A stretch of DNA of 64,000 nucleotides, from NCBI RefSeq assembly GCF_009938165.1, contig NZ_AP019650.1, positions 1,054,001-1,118,000 of the forward strand, written 5' to 3'. Below are positions 8,732 through 18,187 of the stretch, piece by piece (the stretch's first letter is position 1; the number at the start of each line of letters is the position of its first letter). The translations under genes and the position numbers were made by a program. The DNA is from Vibrio taketomensis (GTDB taxonomy: Bacteria; Pseudomonadota; Gammaproteobacteria; Enterobacterales; Vibrionaceae). The notes under the pieces were generated by a model. The model saw nothing but the letters and a program-made list of their open reading frames with translations. It had not been told where the DNA came from and did no database searches.

Positions 8732-9838
8732 ATGAGTAATGAATTGATCACCATGGCACGCGATGCTCTAGATATGTTCGCATTTTTGGCAGTCGAACTT
8801 ATCATCCTATTTCTTGCTATCAGCTACATTGTCGGTGTACTGCAAGAGTTCCTTACCCCAGAGAAGATCCAATCGATCTTAAGTTCTCGTAACGGTAAAG
8901 GTTATTTTGTGGCTGCATTGTTAGGTTCTATTACGCCGTTTTGTTCGTGCTCAACCATTCCTTTCTTAAAAGGTCTATTGCGCGCTCGAGCAGGCTTTGG
9001 ACCGATGATGGTATTCTTATTCGCTAGTCCACTACTAAACCCAGTGATTATTGGCTTGTTCGTCGTAACCTTCGGTTGGCAAGTGGCGTTGTTCTACTTT
9101 GCGATTGCACTGACTGTTTCTGTTATTGCTGGCTTTGTGCTTGAGAAACTAGGCTTTGAGCGTTATGTAAAGCCTGAAGCTTATGAGTCTACCGGTACGT
9201 CTAGTTGTTCAACTGGCTCGAGCTGTGGAGAAAGTAAACCAGCTGTAGAAGCAACTTCATGTTGTAGTAAACCAGAGCCGGTGGCTGCTGCGACCAGCTG
9301 CTGCACCAAAGAAGAGCCAGCACCTGTAACGAGCTGCTGTACAAAACAACCTGAACCAGAAGTAAAAGTGTCTTGTTGTTCAACAGATGGTAGTGCGACG
9401 GCAACCATGATAGAAACCAAACAACCAAGCCGTTGGATGCGTATTTGGCTATCAACATGGAAAGACTTTAAACAAGTGCTTCCTTACCTAATGCTTGGTA
9501 TTGCGATTGGTTCATTTATCTACGGCTTTATCCCTACGGATTTAATTGCAGAATACGCAGGTGCCGGTAAATGGTACGCAATTCCAGTGGCAGCAGTAAT
9601 TGGTATTCCACTATATATTCGTGCTGAGGCTGTGATTCCATTGAGTGCTGCACTTGTACAAAAAGGGATGGCATTGGGTTCAGTAATGGCACTGATCATT
9701 GGTAGTGCTGGCGCAAGTTTAACCGAAGTGATTTTGCTAAAATCAATCTTTAAAAACCAAATGATTGCCGCATTCTTGGTAGTTATTCTGGGTATGGCAA
9801 TTGGCGCAGGCTTCCTTTACACCATGATTTTTGGCTAA
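8732..9838 (+). CDS. ArsP/DUF318-type permease with Cys-rich cytoplasmic loop (SO_0444-type Cu/Zn efflux family)
   Basis: This 368-residue inner-membrane protein has two halves of about four membrane segments each (about 15-150 and 240-368). The first half carries TPFCSCSTIPFLKG, the signature of the PF03773 permease family. Between the halves lies a loop (about 153-223) containing ten Cys, eight of them in four CC pairs set in repeated SCC(T/S)K-x-EP units, an obvious soft-metal binding module. In characterised or annotated relatives this family exports Cu/Zn or arsenicals; the substrate here is inferred. It is preceded by a good promoter and an operator palindrome, diverges from arsR-sigZ, and ends before a strong terminator. 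Confidence 0.82.
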   Translation: MSNELITMARDALDMFAFLAVELIILFLAISYIVGVLQEFLTPEKIQSILSSRNGKGYFVAALLGSITPFCSCSTIPFLKGLLRARAGFGPMMVFLFASPLLNPVIIGLFVVTFGWQVALFYFAIALTVSVIAGFVLEKLGFERYVKPEAYESTGTSSCSTGSSCGESKPAVEATSCCSKPEPVAAATSCCTKEEPAPVTSCCTKQPEPEVKVSCCSTDGSATATMIETKQPSRWMRIWLSTWKDFKQVLPYLMLGIAIGSFIYGFIPTDLIAEYAGAGKWYAIPVAAVIGIPLYIRAEAVIPLSAALVQKGMALGSVMALIIGSAGASLTEVILLKSIFKNQMIAAFLVVILGMAIGAGFLYTMIFG

Positions 9839-9883
9839 GTTAAGTCAACGAATCATTCCACTGCCCTTTCAAATTTCATAACG

Positions 9884-9914
9884 AAAAACAGCAACTCTAT
9901 GAGTTGCTGTTTTT
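9884..9914. terminator. Bidirectional intrinsic terminator
   Basis: Perfect 14-bp inverted repeat AAAAACAGCAACTC / GAGTTGCTGTTTTT with a TAT loop. It has A-runs and T-runs on either side and lies between the convergent permease and porin genes. Confidence 0.92.
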
Positions 9915-9934
9915 ATATTCGATGTAGAATCGAC

Positions 9935-10921
9935 TTAGAAGTCGTAACGCACACCTAAACGCAATGTATCTTCACCTTGAGTCACTACGCCTGCCGTTTT
10001 CACCTCATCAAGTCCATTGATGTAGTAAGAAACATAGGTACGGAAATGAGAATTAAATTGGTAGTAACCAACAAGTTCGACACCTTCAGTCTCGTCAGAC
10101 TTACTACCATTACCCGCTTCGCTTTCAAGCTTGGTATAAAGAGCCGCTGCTGTAACAGCATCGGTTACTTGGTACTCAGCAACAAACTCCATCGCTTCGA
10201 ATTCTTTTGCAGCCACACCCGTTGCTTTGTCATTGAAATCACCCTGTGAATAGGTTGCACCTAAGTATAAATTTTCAATGCTAAAGCCAAGACCAAATAG
10301 GACTTCAGACTCACTGCCTGCATTTTTTCCTAAATCACCACCTGAAAAGGCGAGGCCAACATCAAGACCAAACGGTGCTGAGTAGACACCTGCTAAGCTG
10401 TAACCATCAGTATCTTCTGCACTTTGCGCTTGATAGGTTGCTTGAACAACAAGGGCATCGGCTTCATACGCATAAGAAAATACACTATCTTCTTTATCAC
10501 TTGCCGTATCGATAACTTGCTGAACGCCTGAGAATTCCGTGATATCCGTGAAATCTGAAACAATCACTGATGCCATATCCTGACGACCAAATGACACCAC
10601 ACCGAACGCTCCTTCAATACCCGCATACATGTAACGGTTTTCAAACTCGTTAGAACCCGTATCTTGCTCAGCTTCATACACGCCAAATGCTGTCAAAGAA
10701 TCCGTGATTTGAGATTTACCTTTGAGGTTAACACGAGCTCGTGTGCTATCAGCCATAGTACCTTCAATTTCAGCACCATCATCGCCAATAAAATCACCAC
10801 GAAATTCAACACGACCGCCAACTTTTAGCTCTGTACCATCTGCACTATACACTTTAGCTGCTAATGCCGAGCCTGATGTTAAACCGGCCAAAACCGCGAG
10901 TGTCACTGCTGTATATTTCAT
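9935..10921 (-). CDS. Outer-membrane general porin (OmpC/OmpU type)
   Basis: A 328-residue precursor with a classic signal peptide (about 21 residues, ending SALA) followed by beta-barrel sequence. It shows the porin opening GTELKVGGRVEFRGDF, the RARVNLKGKSQITDSLTAFG and ENRYMYAGIEGAFGVVSFGRQ blocks of trimeric gram-negative porins, and the terminal strand LRLGVRYDF ending in Phe, the BAM recognition signal. It would allow diffusion of small solutes. It diverges from a siderophore-interacting protein gene across a Fur-like box, hinting at iron-linked expression. Its closest named relative (OmpU-like or another) cannot be fixed by eye. Confidence 0.85.
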   Translation of the reverse strand: MKYTAVTLAVLAGLTSGSALAAKVYSADGTELKVGGRVEFRGDFIGDDGAEIEGTMADSTRARVNLKGKSQITDSLTAFGVYEAEQDTGSNEFENRYMYAGIEGAFGVVSFGRQDMASVIVSDFTDITEFSGVQQVIDTASDKEDSVFSYAYEADALVVQATYQAQSAEDTDGYSLAGVYSAPFGLDVGLAFSGGDLGKNAGSESEVLFGLGFSIENLYLGATYSQGDFNDKATGVAAKEFEAMEFVAEYQVTDAVTAAALYTKLESEAGNGSKSDETEGVELVGYYQFNSHFRTYVSYYINGLDEVKTAGVVTQGEDTLRLGVRYDF

Positions 10922-11007
10922 TTTAATTTCCTATTAGATTAACTTGAGCTATATGCCCGCAATTGAACTGTAAGCAATCTAACAATAAAATATTACAAAT
11001 TTATTGC

Positions 11008-11028
11008 AAATGATAATTATTATTATTT
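11008..11028. promoter_or_regulatory. Fur-box-like sequence
   Basis: AAATGATAATTATTATTATTT fits the repeated GATAAT-type Fur recognition pattern. It lies about 90 bases upstream of the porin start and about 190 bases upstream of the siderophore-interacting protein gene. The flanking region is AT-rich, so chance matches are possible. Confidence 0.5.
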
Positions 11029-11219
11029 CACTAAAACTACACTTTTGTTTTATTTTTATGACATTAGCTGCATTCGCCTTGCAGTGACGATGTCACAACC
11101 ATGACCTCAATCGGCTCGTGGTGGGCGTTGAAATGTGCACATAGTTTGCTGATACAAACACGACGAATGTAAATTAGTTTAAAGATGCTGGGGAGTCGGC
11201 AAGCAAGGTGATACTCTAA

Positions 11220-12014
11220 ATGAGAAGAAGAATAGTTATCGAGTACCCCATGCAAGCAAACATTTCTCATCTAGTTCGTGTAACTAGTACCCAAACTATC
11301 ACGCCAAATATGCAGCGCCTTGTTCTACAAGGTGACATTTTGTCTACCTTCCCTGCTGATTGTGAAGGCGGGTACATCAAACTGCTGTTTAATGAGTTAG
11401 GTGAAACAGACCTATCTTCCGTTCCTGAAGGTCAACGCCCAACTATGCGCACCTACACTATTCGTCGCTTTATGGCAGAAGAAAATGCGATTGAGGTGGA
11501 TTTTGTGCGCCATATTACCGAAGACAACCAATGCGGCTTTGCATCACGTTGGGCAATGAATGCTCACATTGGCGACACCATTGAAATTCGTGGTCCAGGC
11601 TCAATCTCAAACCTAAACCACAATGCAGATTGGTTTGCGTTAGCGGCTGACATGACGGCGCTACCTGCGCTATCAGTAAAAGTAAAACAACTGCCTGCTG
11701 ATGCGAAAGGTTATGTGGTTATTCAGGTCATCAGTGAAGATGACATTCAACCTTTGGATGCTCCTGTCGGTATCGAGGTCCATTGGGTTACTGAAGAGTT
11801 ATCACAGGCAGTCCGATCTCTGCCTTGGTTGGACGGTCAAGCATCAGCTTGGGTAGCGTGTGAGTTCGACTCAATGCGCGGTCTGCGCCAATACCTGCGT
11901 AACGAAAAGAACATTGACCGAGACTACATCTACATCAGCAGCTACTGGAAACAAGGCGTTGCAGAAGATGGCCATAAAGTGATCAAACAGCAAGACGCAC
12001 AAGAAAACGACTAA
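11220..12014 (+). CDS. Siderophore-interacting protein (FAD-binding ferric reductase, ViuB type)
   Basis: The protein has the FAD-binding barrel (ITPNMQRLVLQG, TMRTYTIRRF, VDFVRHI, GFASRWAMNAHIGDTIEIRGPGS) and the C-terminal NAD(P)H-binding part (WFALAADMTALPA, WVACEFDSMRGLRQYLR, SSYWKQGVAEDGH). Proteins of this family release iron from imported ferric siderophores in the cytoplasm. Two starts are possible: ATG 11220, with AGGTG about 8 bases upstream (264 aa), and ATG 11250, where family similarity begins (254 aa). It stands alone rather than in a siderophore cluster; the Fur-like box upstream fits iron regulation. Confidence 0.88.
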   Translation: MRRRIVIEYPMQANISHLVRVTSTQTITPNMQRLVLQGDILSTFPADCEGGYIKLLFNELGETDLSSVPEGQRPTMRTYTIRRFMAEENAIEVDFVRHITEDNQCGFASRWAMNAHIGDTIEIRGPGSISNLNHNADWFALAADMTALPALSVKVKQLPADAKGYVVIQVISEDDIQPLDAPVGIEVHWVTEELSQAVRSLPWLDGQASAWVACEFDSMRGLRQYLRNEKNIDRDYIYISSYWKQGVAEDGHKVIKQQDAQEND

Positions 12015-12064
12015 GTTCTTTTACGGCTTATAAGTGCAAAAAGAAAATCCAAGTGTTTGAAGAA

Positions 12065-12097
12065 AACCTCCCAACACGGCAAGTCGTGTGGGAGGTT
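12065..12097. terminator. Hairpin between convergent genes
   Basis: AACCTCCCAACACG / CGTGTGGGAGGTT with a six-base loop and one bulged base. It lies between the siderophore-interacting gene and the convergent LysR gene. The T-tract is short on both sides, so termination efficiency is uncertain. Confidence 0.6.
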
Positions 12098-12120
12098 GTT
12101 GGTATTTATTGAGCGTCTTG

Positions 12121-12993
12121 CTACTCAGCCATTTGCTCGGCAAGGAAATCGACAAGTAATCTGACTTTTGGCGATAGATTACGGTTTTGCGGATACAACG
12201 CCCAAATTCCTTCACGTTCATCGCGAAATTCCTGAAGCACTTCCACTAACTCACCGCTATCCAAACCACTTTGCACATAATAGTCCGGCAGTTGGATCAA
12301 TCCTAAACCACGCTTAGCAGCGTCCAACAGCGCAAATCCTGAGTTCGATTTTATTCGGCCACTCACTCGCACCGATTTTTCACTACCTTTTTGTCTAAAA
12401 CGCCAGTGCGCCATATTACTGACTAAACACTGATGATGACCTAATTCTGACAGGCTGTGAGGGGCACCGTATTTTTGTATATAGTCAGGGCTCGCACAAA
12501 CATAGAGCTGGCGTGAGCCAAGTCGTTTCGCAACCAGTGTCGAATCTCTCAATCGACCAAGGCGAATCGCCACATCAAACCCCGCTTCAATCAAATCAAC
12601 CGTTTGGTTGGTCAGTTCCAGTTCAAGATCAATTTGTGGGTAGTGGGAAAGAAATTGATTCAATAGTGGTGCAACGTGCATTTCACCGTAGGTAACTGGT
12701 GCTGTGATTTTGATCTTTCCTTTTGGCACAGCCTGCAAATCCGTCACGGCGAGTTCGGCAAGCTCTAGCCCTTCCACCAGCAATTTACATTGCTCGAAAT
12801 ACACTTGCCCTGCCTCAGTCAATGTCACTTTGCGTGTCGTGCGGTTAAAAAGTTTGACCGCAATTCGCTCTTCCAACGCCGATACACGGCGACTCACTTG
12901 CGCAACAGATGTACTGAGTTTCTTCGCTGCTCCGGTAAAACTGGCACTTTCTGCCACGGCAACAAACTCACTGACCCCTTCCCAACTCGCCAT
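12121..12993 (-). CDS. LysR-family regulator of the formaldehyde-detoxification genes
   Basis: A 290-residue LysR-type protein. The winged HTH occupies residues 1-60 (FVAVAESASFTGAAKKL, SVAQVSRRVSALEERI, LFNRTTRKVTLTEAG), and a periplasmic-binding-like effector domain runs from about 90 to 290 (GKIKITAPVTYGEMHVAPLL, VDLIEAGFDVAIRLG). It is transcribed away from frmA with a 183-base divergent region containing dyads, the usual arrangement for a LysR activator and its target. A role in sensing formaldehyde or S-hydroxymethylglutathione is inferred from context only; many close relatives regulate unrelated stress genes. Confidence 0.85.
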   Translation of the reverse strand: MASWEGVSEFVAVAESASFTGAAKKLSTSVAQVSRRVSALEERIAVKLFNRTTRKVTLTEAGQVYFEQCKLLVEGLELAELAVTDLQAVPKGKIKITAPVTYGEMHVAPLLNQFLSHYPQIDLELELTNQTVDLIEAGFDVAIRLGRLRDSTLVAKRLGSRQLYVCASPDYIQKYGAPHSLSELGHHQCLVSNMAHWRFRQKGSEKSVRVSGRIKSNSGFALLDAAKRGLGLIQLPDYYVQSGLDSGELVEVLQEFRDEREGIWALYPQNRNLSPKVRLLVDFLAEQMAE

Positions 12994-13018
12994 CGTTCAC
13001 TCTCATTATTGCAAATAC

Positions 13019-14325
<1,307 letters not shown>

Positions 14326-14348
14326 TCATCGCTTAACCTTAAGTATCA

Positions 14349-14374
14349 AGCTCTCTAGGCCTAGCCTAGGGGGC
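14349..14374 (+). other. Imperfect hairpin between frmA and the formylglutathione hydrolase gene
   Basis: AAGCTCTCTAGG / CCTAGGGGGCTT can pair with two mismatches around a short loop. There is no good T-run, so it is more likely an mRNA-processing or attenuation hairpin than a full terminator. Confidence 0.4.
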
Positions 14375-14420
14375 TTATCATAATAACGTTCAACGCTAAC
14401 AACCGACCGAGAGATTATCC

Positions 14421-15263
14421 ATGACCATCGAAAACCTCAGCCAAGCAAAAGTATTTGGTGGCTGGCATAAGCAGTACTCACATCAAGCAACCAGTCTAAA
14501 TTGCGCTATGCGCTTTGCGATTTTTTTACCGCCAAATGCAACACCAAGTAACCCTGTCCCAGCGGTTTACTGGTTATCGGGTCTAACTTGTACCGATGAA
14601 AACTTTATGCAAAAAGCAGGGGCATTTCGCGTCGCAGCAGAGCTTGGCGTTGCCATCATCGCTCCAGACACCAGCCCACGCGGTGAAAACGTTGCTGATG
14701 ACGACAACTACGATTTGGGGCAAGGCGCGGGCTTCTACGTGAATGCAACCCAAGCTCCTTGGTCTAAGCACTACCACATGTATGACTACATTGTGGAGGA
14801 GCTACCACAACTGATCGAAGCAAACTTCCCTGTTTCTGGTGTGAAAAGCATTTTCGGCCACAGCATGGGCGGCCATGGCGCTTTGGTGATTGGTTTGAAA
14901 AATAGCGCTAACTATCGTTCAATTTCGGCATTTAGCCCGATTAGTAACCCAAGACATTGCCCTTGGGGACAAAAAGCATTTGGCGCCTACCTAGGTAACT
15001 CCATCGAAGATTGGAAACAATACGACGCCAGTGAGTTACTAAAACAAGGTCGTTCTCCGCTGCCAATTTTGGTTGATCAAGGTGATGCGGATAGCTTCTT
15101 ACACGAGCAGCTAAAACCGGAAGCGTTAGTGAATGCAGCACAGATGCATGACAGCGATCTAACCCTGCGCATGCAACCGGGTTATGACCATAGCTATTAC
15201 TTTATCTCGAGCTTTATCGAAGAGCATCTGCGTTTCCATGCTAAGCATTTGTTTAACAGCTGA
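14421..15263 (+). CDS. fghA: S-formylglutathione hydrolase
   Basis: A 280-residue esterase-D-type alpha/beta hydrolase that splits S-formylglutathione to formate and glutathione. The nucleophile is Ser148 in GHSMGGHGAL; Asp224 in VDQGDAD and His257 in GYDHSYYF complete the triad. The oxyanion region YWLSGLTCTDENF and the PDTSPRGE block are conserved. It follows frmA by 95 bases in the same direction, so the two form the glutathione-dependent formaldehyde pathway. A terminator follows. Confidence 0.96.
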   Translation: MTIENLSQAKVFGGWHKQYSHQATSLNCAMRFAIFLPPNATPSNPVPAVYWLSGLTCTDENFMQKAGAFRVAAELGVAIIAPDTSPRGENVADDDNYDLGQGAGFYVNATQAPWSKHYHMYDYIVEELPQLIEANFPVSGVKSIFGHSMGGHGALVIGLKNSANYRSISAFSPISNPRHCPWGQKAFGAYLGNSIEDWKQYDASELLKQGRSPLPILVDQGDADSFLHEQLKPEALVNAAQMHDSDLTLRMQPGYDHSYYFISSFIEEHLRFHAKHLFNS

Positions 15264-15346
15264 GAGCTGACTGAGCAAATCAAGAATTCTGCAATTTGAG
15301 TCGACAGATATGTTCAAGTGACTTAAAAGCAACGTAACCAAATAAT

Positions 15347-15391
15347 GGGCCTTTACTTGTTCTCCACTGCCTTACAAGTAAGGGCCTTTTT
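15347..15391. terminator. Intrinsic terminator after the formaldehyde operon
   Basis: GGGCCTTTACTTGT pairs with ACAAGTAAGGGCC across a 13-base loop and is followed by TTTTT. It separates the hydrolase gene from the convergent AraC-type gene. Confidence 0.82.
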
Positions 15392-15403
15392 CTTTATCGC
15401 TGG

Positions 15404-16282
15404 CTAATCAAAACTCACTGGCAGATAAAAATCGAGCTCAAACTGCTCATCGTTATTAAGAAAATGATTACGATGGTACTGCACATACGCGGGTGTTGAC
15501 CGTTGCTTAAACCCAGATTGAGGTAACCAACGCTCTAAAATCATACTCAGTTGAGGCAGCAACTCACCATACACTCCCGTTAAACGAAACACTGCATGTA
15601 GACCGCCCGGAACCGTCATTTGATTCACCACGCTGCGACGTTGCACCGGCTTATCAATGGCAATACACGCTACATAACGACACTTATCCAGCTCAACCCA
15701 GGCAGGGTTAGAGTGATGCAAACCAAATTGCAGTGAAAAGTCACGCTGCTCTGTTTCCGCCCAAGCTTTTAGCAATAACCATGCTTTGGCAATCGAACGA
15801 CCATAACCTTGATGACGGACATAAGCCACCGAACGAGTTGGCACATCTATCACCAAAGGCTCTGGTAGATTCCGCTCAGCGACGCGCAAATAGGCCGCTG
15901 CAATTTCTGGGTCTTTTAAATAGGGCTTTTCGGCGCTATGTCTAATTGGATTACGCCACTCACCCGGTGACATAGCAAAGGTCGCCTTAAACGCACGGCT
16001 AAATGACGAAACCGAGTTAAAGCCACATTTGTTTGCCACATCGACCACTGAAGTATGTACATCAAACATCAGCTGGTTGGCTGCGTACTCCATTCGAACT
16101 CGACGCACATAGGAATGTACAGGTTCACCCACAACGTGTTTGAAAACCCGATGAAAATGCTGCTCAGAATACGCGGCGACATCAGCTAATAATTTAGCCG
16201 GGAGATCTTGCGTAATGTCTTTATGAATATGAAAAAGTGCATCATTGATACGTGATACATGCTGACGAGATAGTTTGTCCAT
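15404..16282 (-). CDS. AraC-family regulator with C-terminal GyrI-like effector domain
   Basis: A 292-residue protein with the two AraC helix-turn-helix units at the N-terminus (about 20-115: AAYSEQHFHRVFKHVVGEPV and VVDVANKCGFNSVSSFSRAF). A GyrI/SOUL-like small-molecule-binding domain follows (about 130-290, including VPTRSVAYVRHQGYG and GGLHAVFRLTG). This is the Rob/BmrR-like arrangement used to sense amphipathic drugs or metabolites. ATG 16282 is chosen over ATG 16306 because a GAG-type ribosome-binding site precedes it. It diverges from the PLP aminotransferase gene, and a pair of direct repeats with 22-base spacing lies between them. Confidence 0.85.
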   Translation of the reverse strand: MDKLSRQHVSRINDALFHIHKDITQDLPAKLLADVAAYSEQHFHRVFKHVVGEPVHSYVRRVRMEYAANQLMFDVHTSVVDVANKCGFNSVSSFSRAFKATFAMSPGEWRNPIRHSAEKPYLKDPEIAAAYLRVAERNLPEPLVIDVPTRSVAYVRHQGYGRSIAKAWLLLKAWAETEQRDFSLQFGLHHSNPAWVELDKCRYVACIAIDKPVQRRSVVNQMTVPGGLHAVFRLTGVYGELLPQLSMILERWLPQSGFKQRSTPAYVQYHRNHFLNNDEQFELDFYLPVSFD

Positions 16283-16357
16283 AATCTTCACTCGCAATAT
16301 AGCCATAACGGCAAAGCAGGCTTAATTGATGCTCGTACCGAATCCAAGATTCAAAAT

Positions 16358-16393
16358 AGCATATTTGGACATCTTTTATAGCATAAATGGACA
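16358..16393. promoter_or_regulatory. Direct repeats spaced 22 bases, candidate AraC-type operator
   Basis: AGCATATTTGGACA (16358-16371) and AGCATAAATGGACA (16380-16393) differ at two positions and are offset by 22 bases, two helical turns. AraC-family proteins typically bind such direct repeats. They lie between the AraC/GyrI gene and the aminotransferase gene; a MocR-like regulator elsewhere is an alternative binder. Confidence 0.55.
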
Positions 16394-16458
16394 ACTAAAA
16401 TTTGAGCGTTGCCATGTAATATCGAAGCAAGAATATAATGACAGGACAAACACAACAC

Positions 16459-17610
16459 ATGGAAATCTCGCAATCACTTCGCCGTATTCCCTCCTCCTAC
16501 ATTCGTGAAATTCTCGCCGCTGCGAGCGATCCGAGCGTTATCTCTCTTGCAGGTGGATTGCCAGATGAACAAACCTTTCCAATTGATTTGATGGCGCCAA
16601 CGTTGGCCAAACTGACAGAAATGCCACGCGTATTTCAATACGATTCAACAGCTGGATATGCGCCACTGATTAAGCACCTTACCGAACGTTTCGCATTACC
16701 AGAAACGCACAGCGTGATGATCTCAACAGGTTCACAGCAAGGGCTTGATTTGATTGCCCGCGCTTATATTGACCCCAATGATGTCGTGGTCATGGAAGCG
16801 CCAAGCTACCTTGGTGCAATGCAAGTATTTGGTTTGGTGCAAGCAAAAATTGAGACCGTTCCTCAATGCGAATTTGGCCCTGACCTTACAGCGCTTGAAG
16901 CGTGCTTTAAGGCTCACAATCCAAAAATGTTCTACGCCGTGCCTGATTTCCATAACCCAACTGGCGTTTGTTGGTCACTGGAAACACGTAAAAAAGTCGC
17001 CGAACTTTGTATTCAATACCAAGTAGCATTTATCGAAGATGCACCATACCGTGAACTGCGTTTTAGCGGTGAAGCGCTACCATTGGTGTCTGACTTCTGC
17101 CCGAACGATTCGATTGTCTTGCGTTCATTCTCAAAGATTGCGTCGCCGGGTCTTCGCTTGGGTGCGGTAAGTGGTAAAAGCAGCTTTATCGCGCCACTGA
17201 TAAAAGTGAAACAAGGCGCCGATTTGCACTCGAGTGTACCGATGCAAGCGCTGCTGTTAGGCCTATTGGAGCATGAGGATTTTCCTCAACATATGGAACG
17301 TATCTGCTCGCTTTACCAAGCACGCTACAACGTGATGATTGAGCAACTGCAAACGCAATTGCCAAACAGTTGCAAAGCGTATCCAGTAGACGGCGGTATG
17401 TTTGTATGGGTAGAAATTCCAGCCTGCGACACGTTTGAACTTGCAAAATCACTGCTCTCTAATGGAGTCGCGGTCGTGCCAAGCCCAGTATTTTACCCTC
17501 AACCAGAGCAAGCACGCGCTGCCCTGCGTTTGAACTTCACCAATGCAACAGAAGCCGAGCTAACCGAAGCTGTTACCCGTCTCGCACAAGGGCTTAATCA
17601 ATATATTTAG
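16459..17610 (+). CDS. PLP-dependent aminotransferase (class I/II, 2-aminoadipate/MocR-catalytic-domain type)
   Basis: A fold-type I aminotransferase of 383 residues from ATG 16459 (ATG 16438 would add seven). It shows ISLAGGLPDEQTFP near the N-terminus, STGSQQGLDLIARAYIDP, the PDFHNPTGVC pyridine-ring block, FIEDAPYRELRF, and the Schiff-base lysine at about residue 226 in SFSKIASPGLRLG. The family includes 2-aminoadipate, kynurenine and branched-chain aminotransferases; the substrate cannot be assigned by eye. Unlike MocR proteins it has no N-terminal GntR helix-turn-helix. It is transcribed alone, ending at a strong terminator, and its likely regulator is the divergent AraC/GyrI protein. 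Confidence 0.85.
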   Translation: MEISQSLRRIPSSYIREILAAASDPSVISLAGGLPDEQTFPIDLMAPTLAKLTEMPRVFQYDSTAGYAPLIKHLTERFALPETHSVMISTGSQQGLDLIARAYIDPNDVVVMEAPSYLGAMQVFGLVQAKIETVPQCEFGPDLTALEACFKAHNPKMFYAVPDFHNPTGVCWSLETRKKVAELCIQYQVAFIEDAPYRELRFSGEALPLVSDFCPNDSIVLRSFSKIASPGLRLGAVSGKSSFIAPLIKVKQGADLHSSVPMQALLLGLLEHEDFPQHMERICSLYQARYNVMIEQLQTQLPNSCKAYPVDGGMFVWVEIPACDTFELAKSLLSNGVAVVPSPVFYPQPEQARAALRLNFTNATEAELTEAVTRLAQGLNQYI

Positions 17611-17624
17611 TCCATTTTGAATTC

Positions 17625-17652
17625 ACAAAGGCGACGAGTTAGTCGCCTTTGT
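17625..17652 (+). terminator. Intrinsic terminator after the aminotransferase gene
   Basis: Perfect 11-bp stem ACAAAGGCGAC / GTCGCCTTTGT with a six-base loop, followed by TGTTTC. It lies 15 bases after the stop. Confidence 0.85.
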
Positions 17653-17915
17653 TGTTTCTGCGATACTGACGATGCCCTCAACATAAATCACTCGGGCGGC
17701 TGGGCAGTCAACCCGAATATGGATAACTAATTTGCCAACTCGTTCAAAGCGGCTTTCTCTCTCGTTAATTTTACCGATTCAAGAGAGAAAGCACGCATTA
17801 CGTAAAATTACAGATTGCTGATTAATAATTAATCGATATACCTTTATGCCAAATTCTTCAACCCTGAATGTCTGTTCTTACGTTGAGTTCTCGATCTGTC
17901 AAAAGGAGTAAAGGC

Positions 17916-18122
17916 ATGGCAAATTTAAGGTTACTTCGTTGTCATCGATGCAATCAGCAAACGATGCATGAGCATCTTAGTCGCGAAGAAATCGATGCTC
18001 ACAAAGCCTCCATGTCTTTTCGGATCAGAGAAATGCTCGCGAACATGATGTATAACTCCAATTCTCAATCACCAGAATTGCGCGAATATCGCTGCACTAT
18101 TTGCCGTTGCCATGTCAGTTAA
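17916..18122 (+). CDS. Small zinc-ribbon-like protein of unknown function
   Basis: A 68-residue protein from ATG 17916, preceded by a strong AAAGGAG ribosome-binding site. One CxxC knuckle (CHRC, residues 9-12) is at the N-terminus and a second (CTICRC) near the C-terminus, separated by a charged helical middle (about 20-50). Such paired knuckles usually bind one zinc. No specific family is recognised. It stands alone between two terminators, so it is an independent transcription unit. Confidence 0.72.
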   Translation: MANLRLLRCHRCNQQTMHEHLSREEIDAHKASMSFRIREMLANMMYNSNSQSPELREYRCTICRCHVS

Positions 18123-18141
18123 CGGACAGAGATAAAACATG

Positions 18142-18168
18142 AAAAAGCCGCTTGAAAAGCGGCTTTTT
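18142..18168. terminator. Bidirectional intrinsic terminator
   Basis: Perfect 12-bp stem AAAAAGCCGCTT / AAGCGGCTTTTT with a GAA loop, between the zinc-ribbon gene and the convergent regulator of the deoxyribose locus. Confidence 0.93.
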
Positions 18169-18187
18169 ACATTCCATATGCTATCGA

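Noticed and set aside
9181..9458. Antisense ORFs opposite the Cys-rich permease loop
   Set aside because: They arise from the repetitive Cys-codon composition; no ribosome-binding site or family similarity is seen, and the sense frame is clearly coding.
11064..11270. Minus-strand ORF in the porin to siderophore-interacting-protein gap
   Set aside because: It overlaps the start of the plus-strand gene, has no ribosome-binding site and no recognisable similarity; a short remnant cannot be excluded but is not supported.
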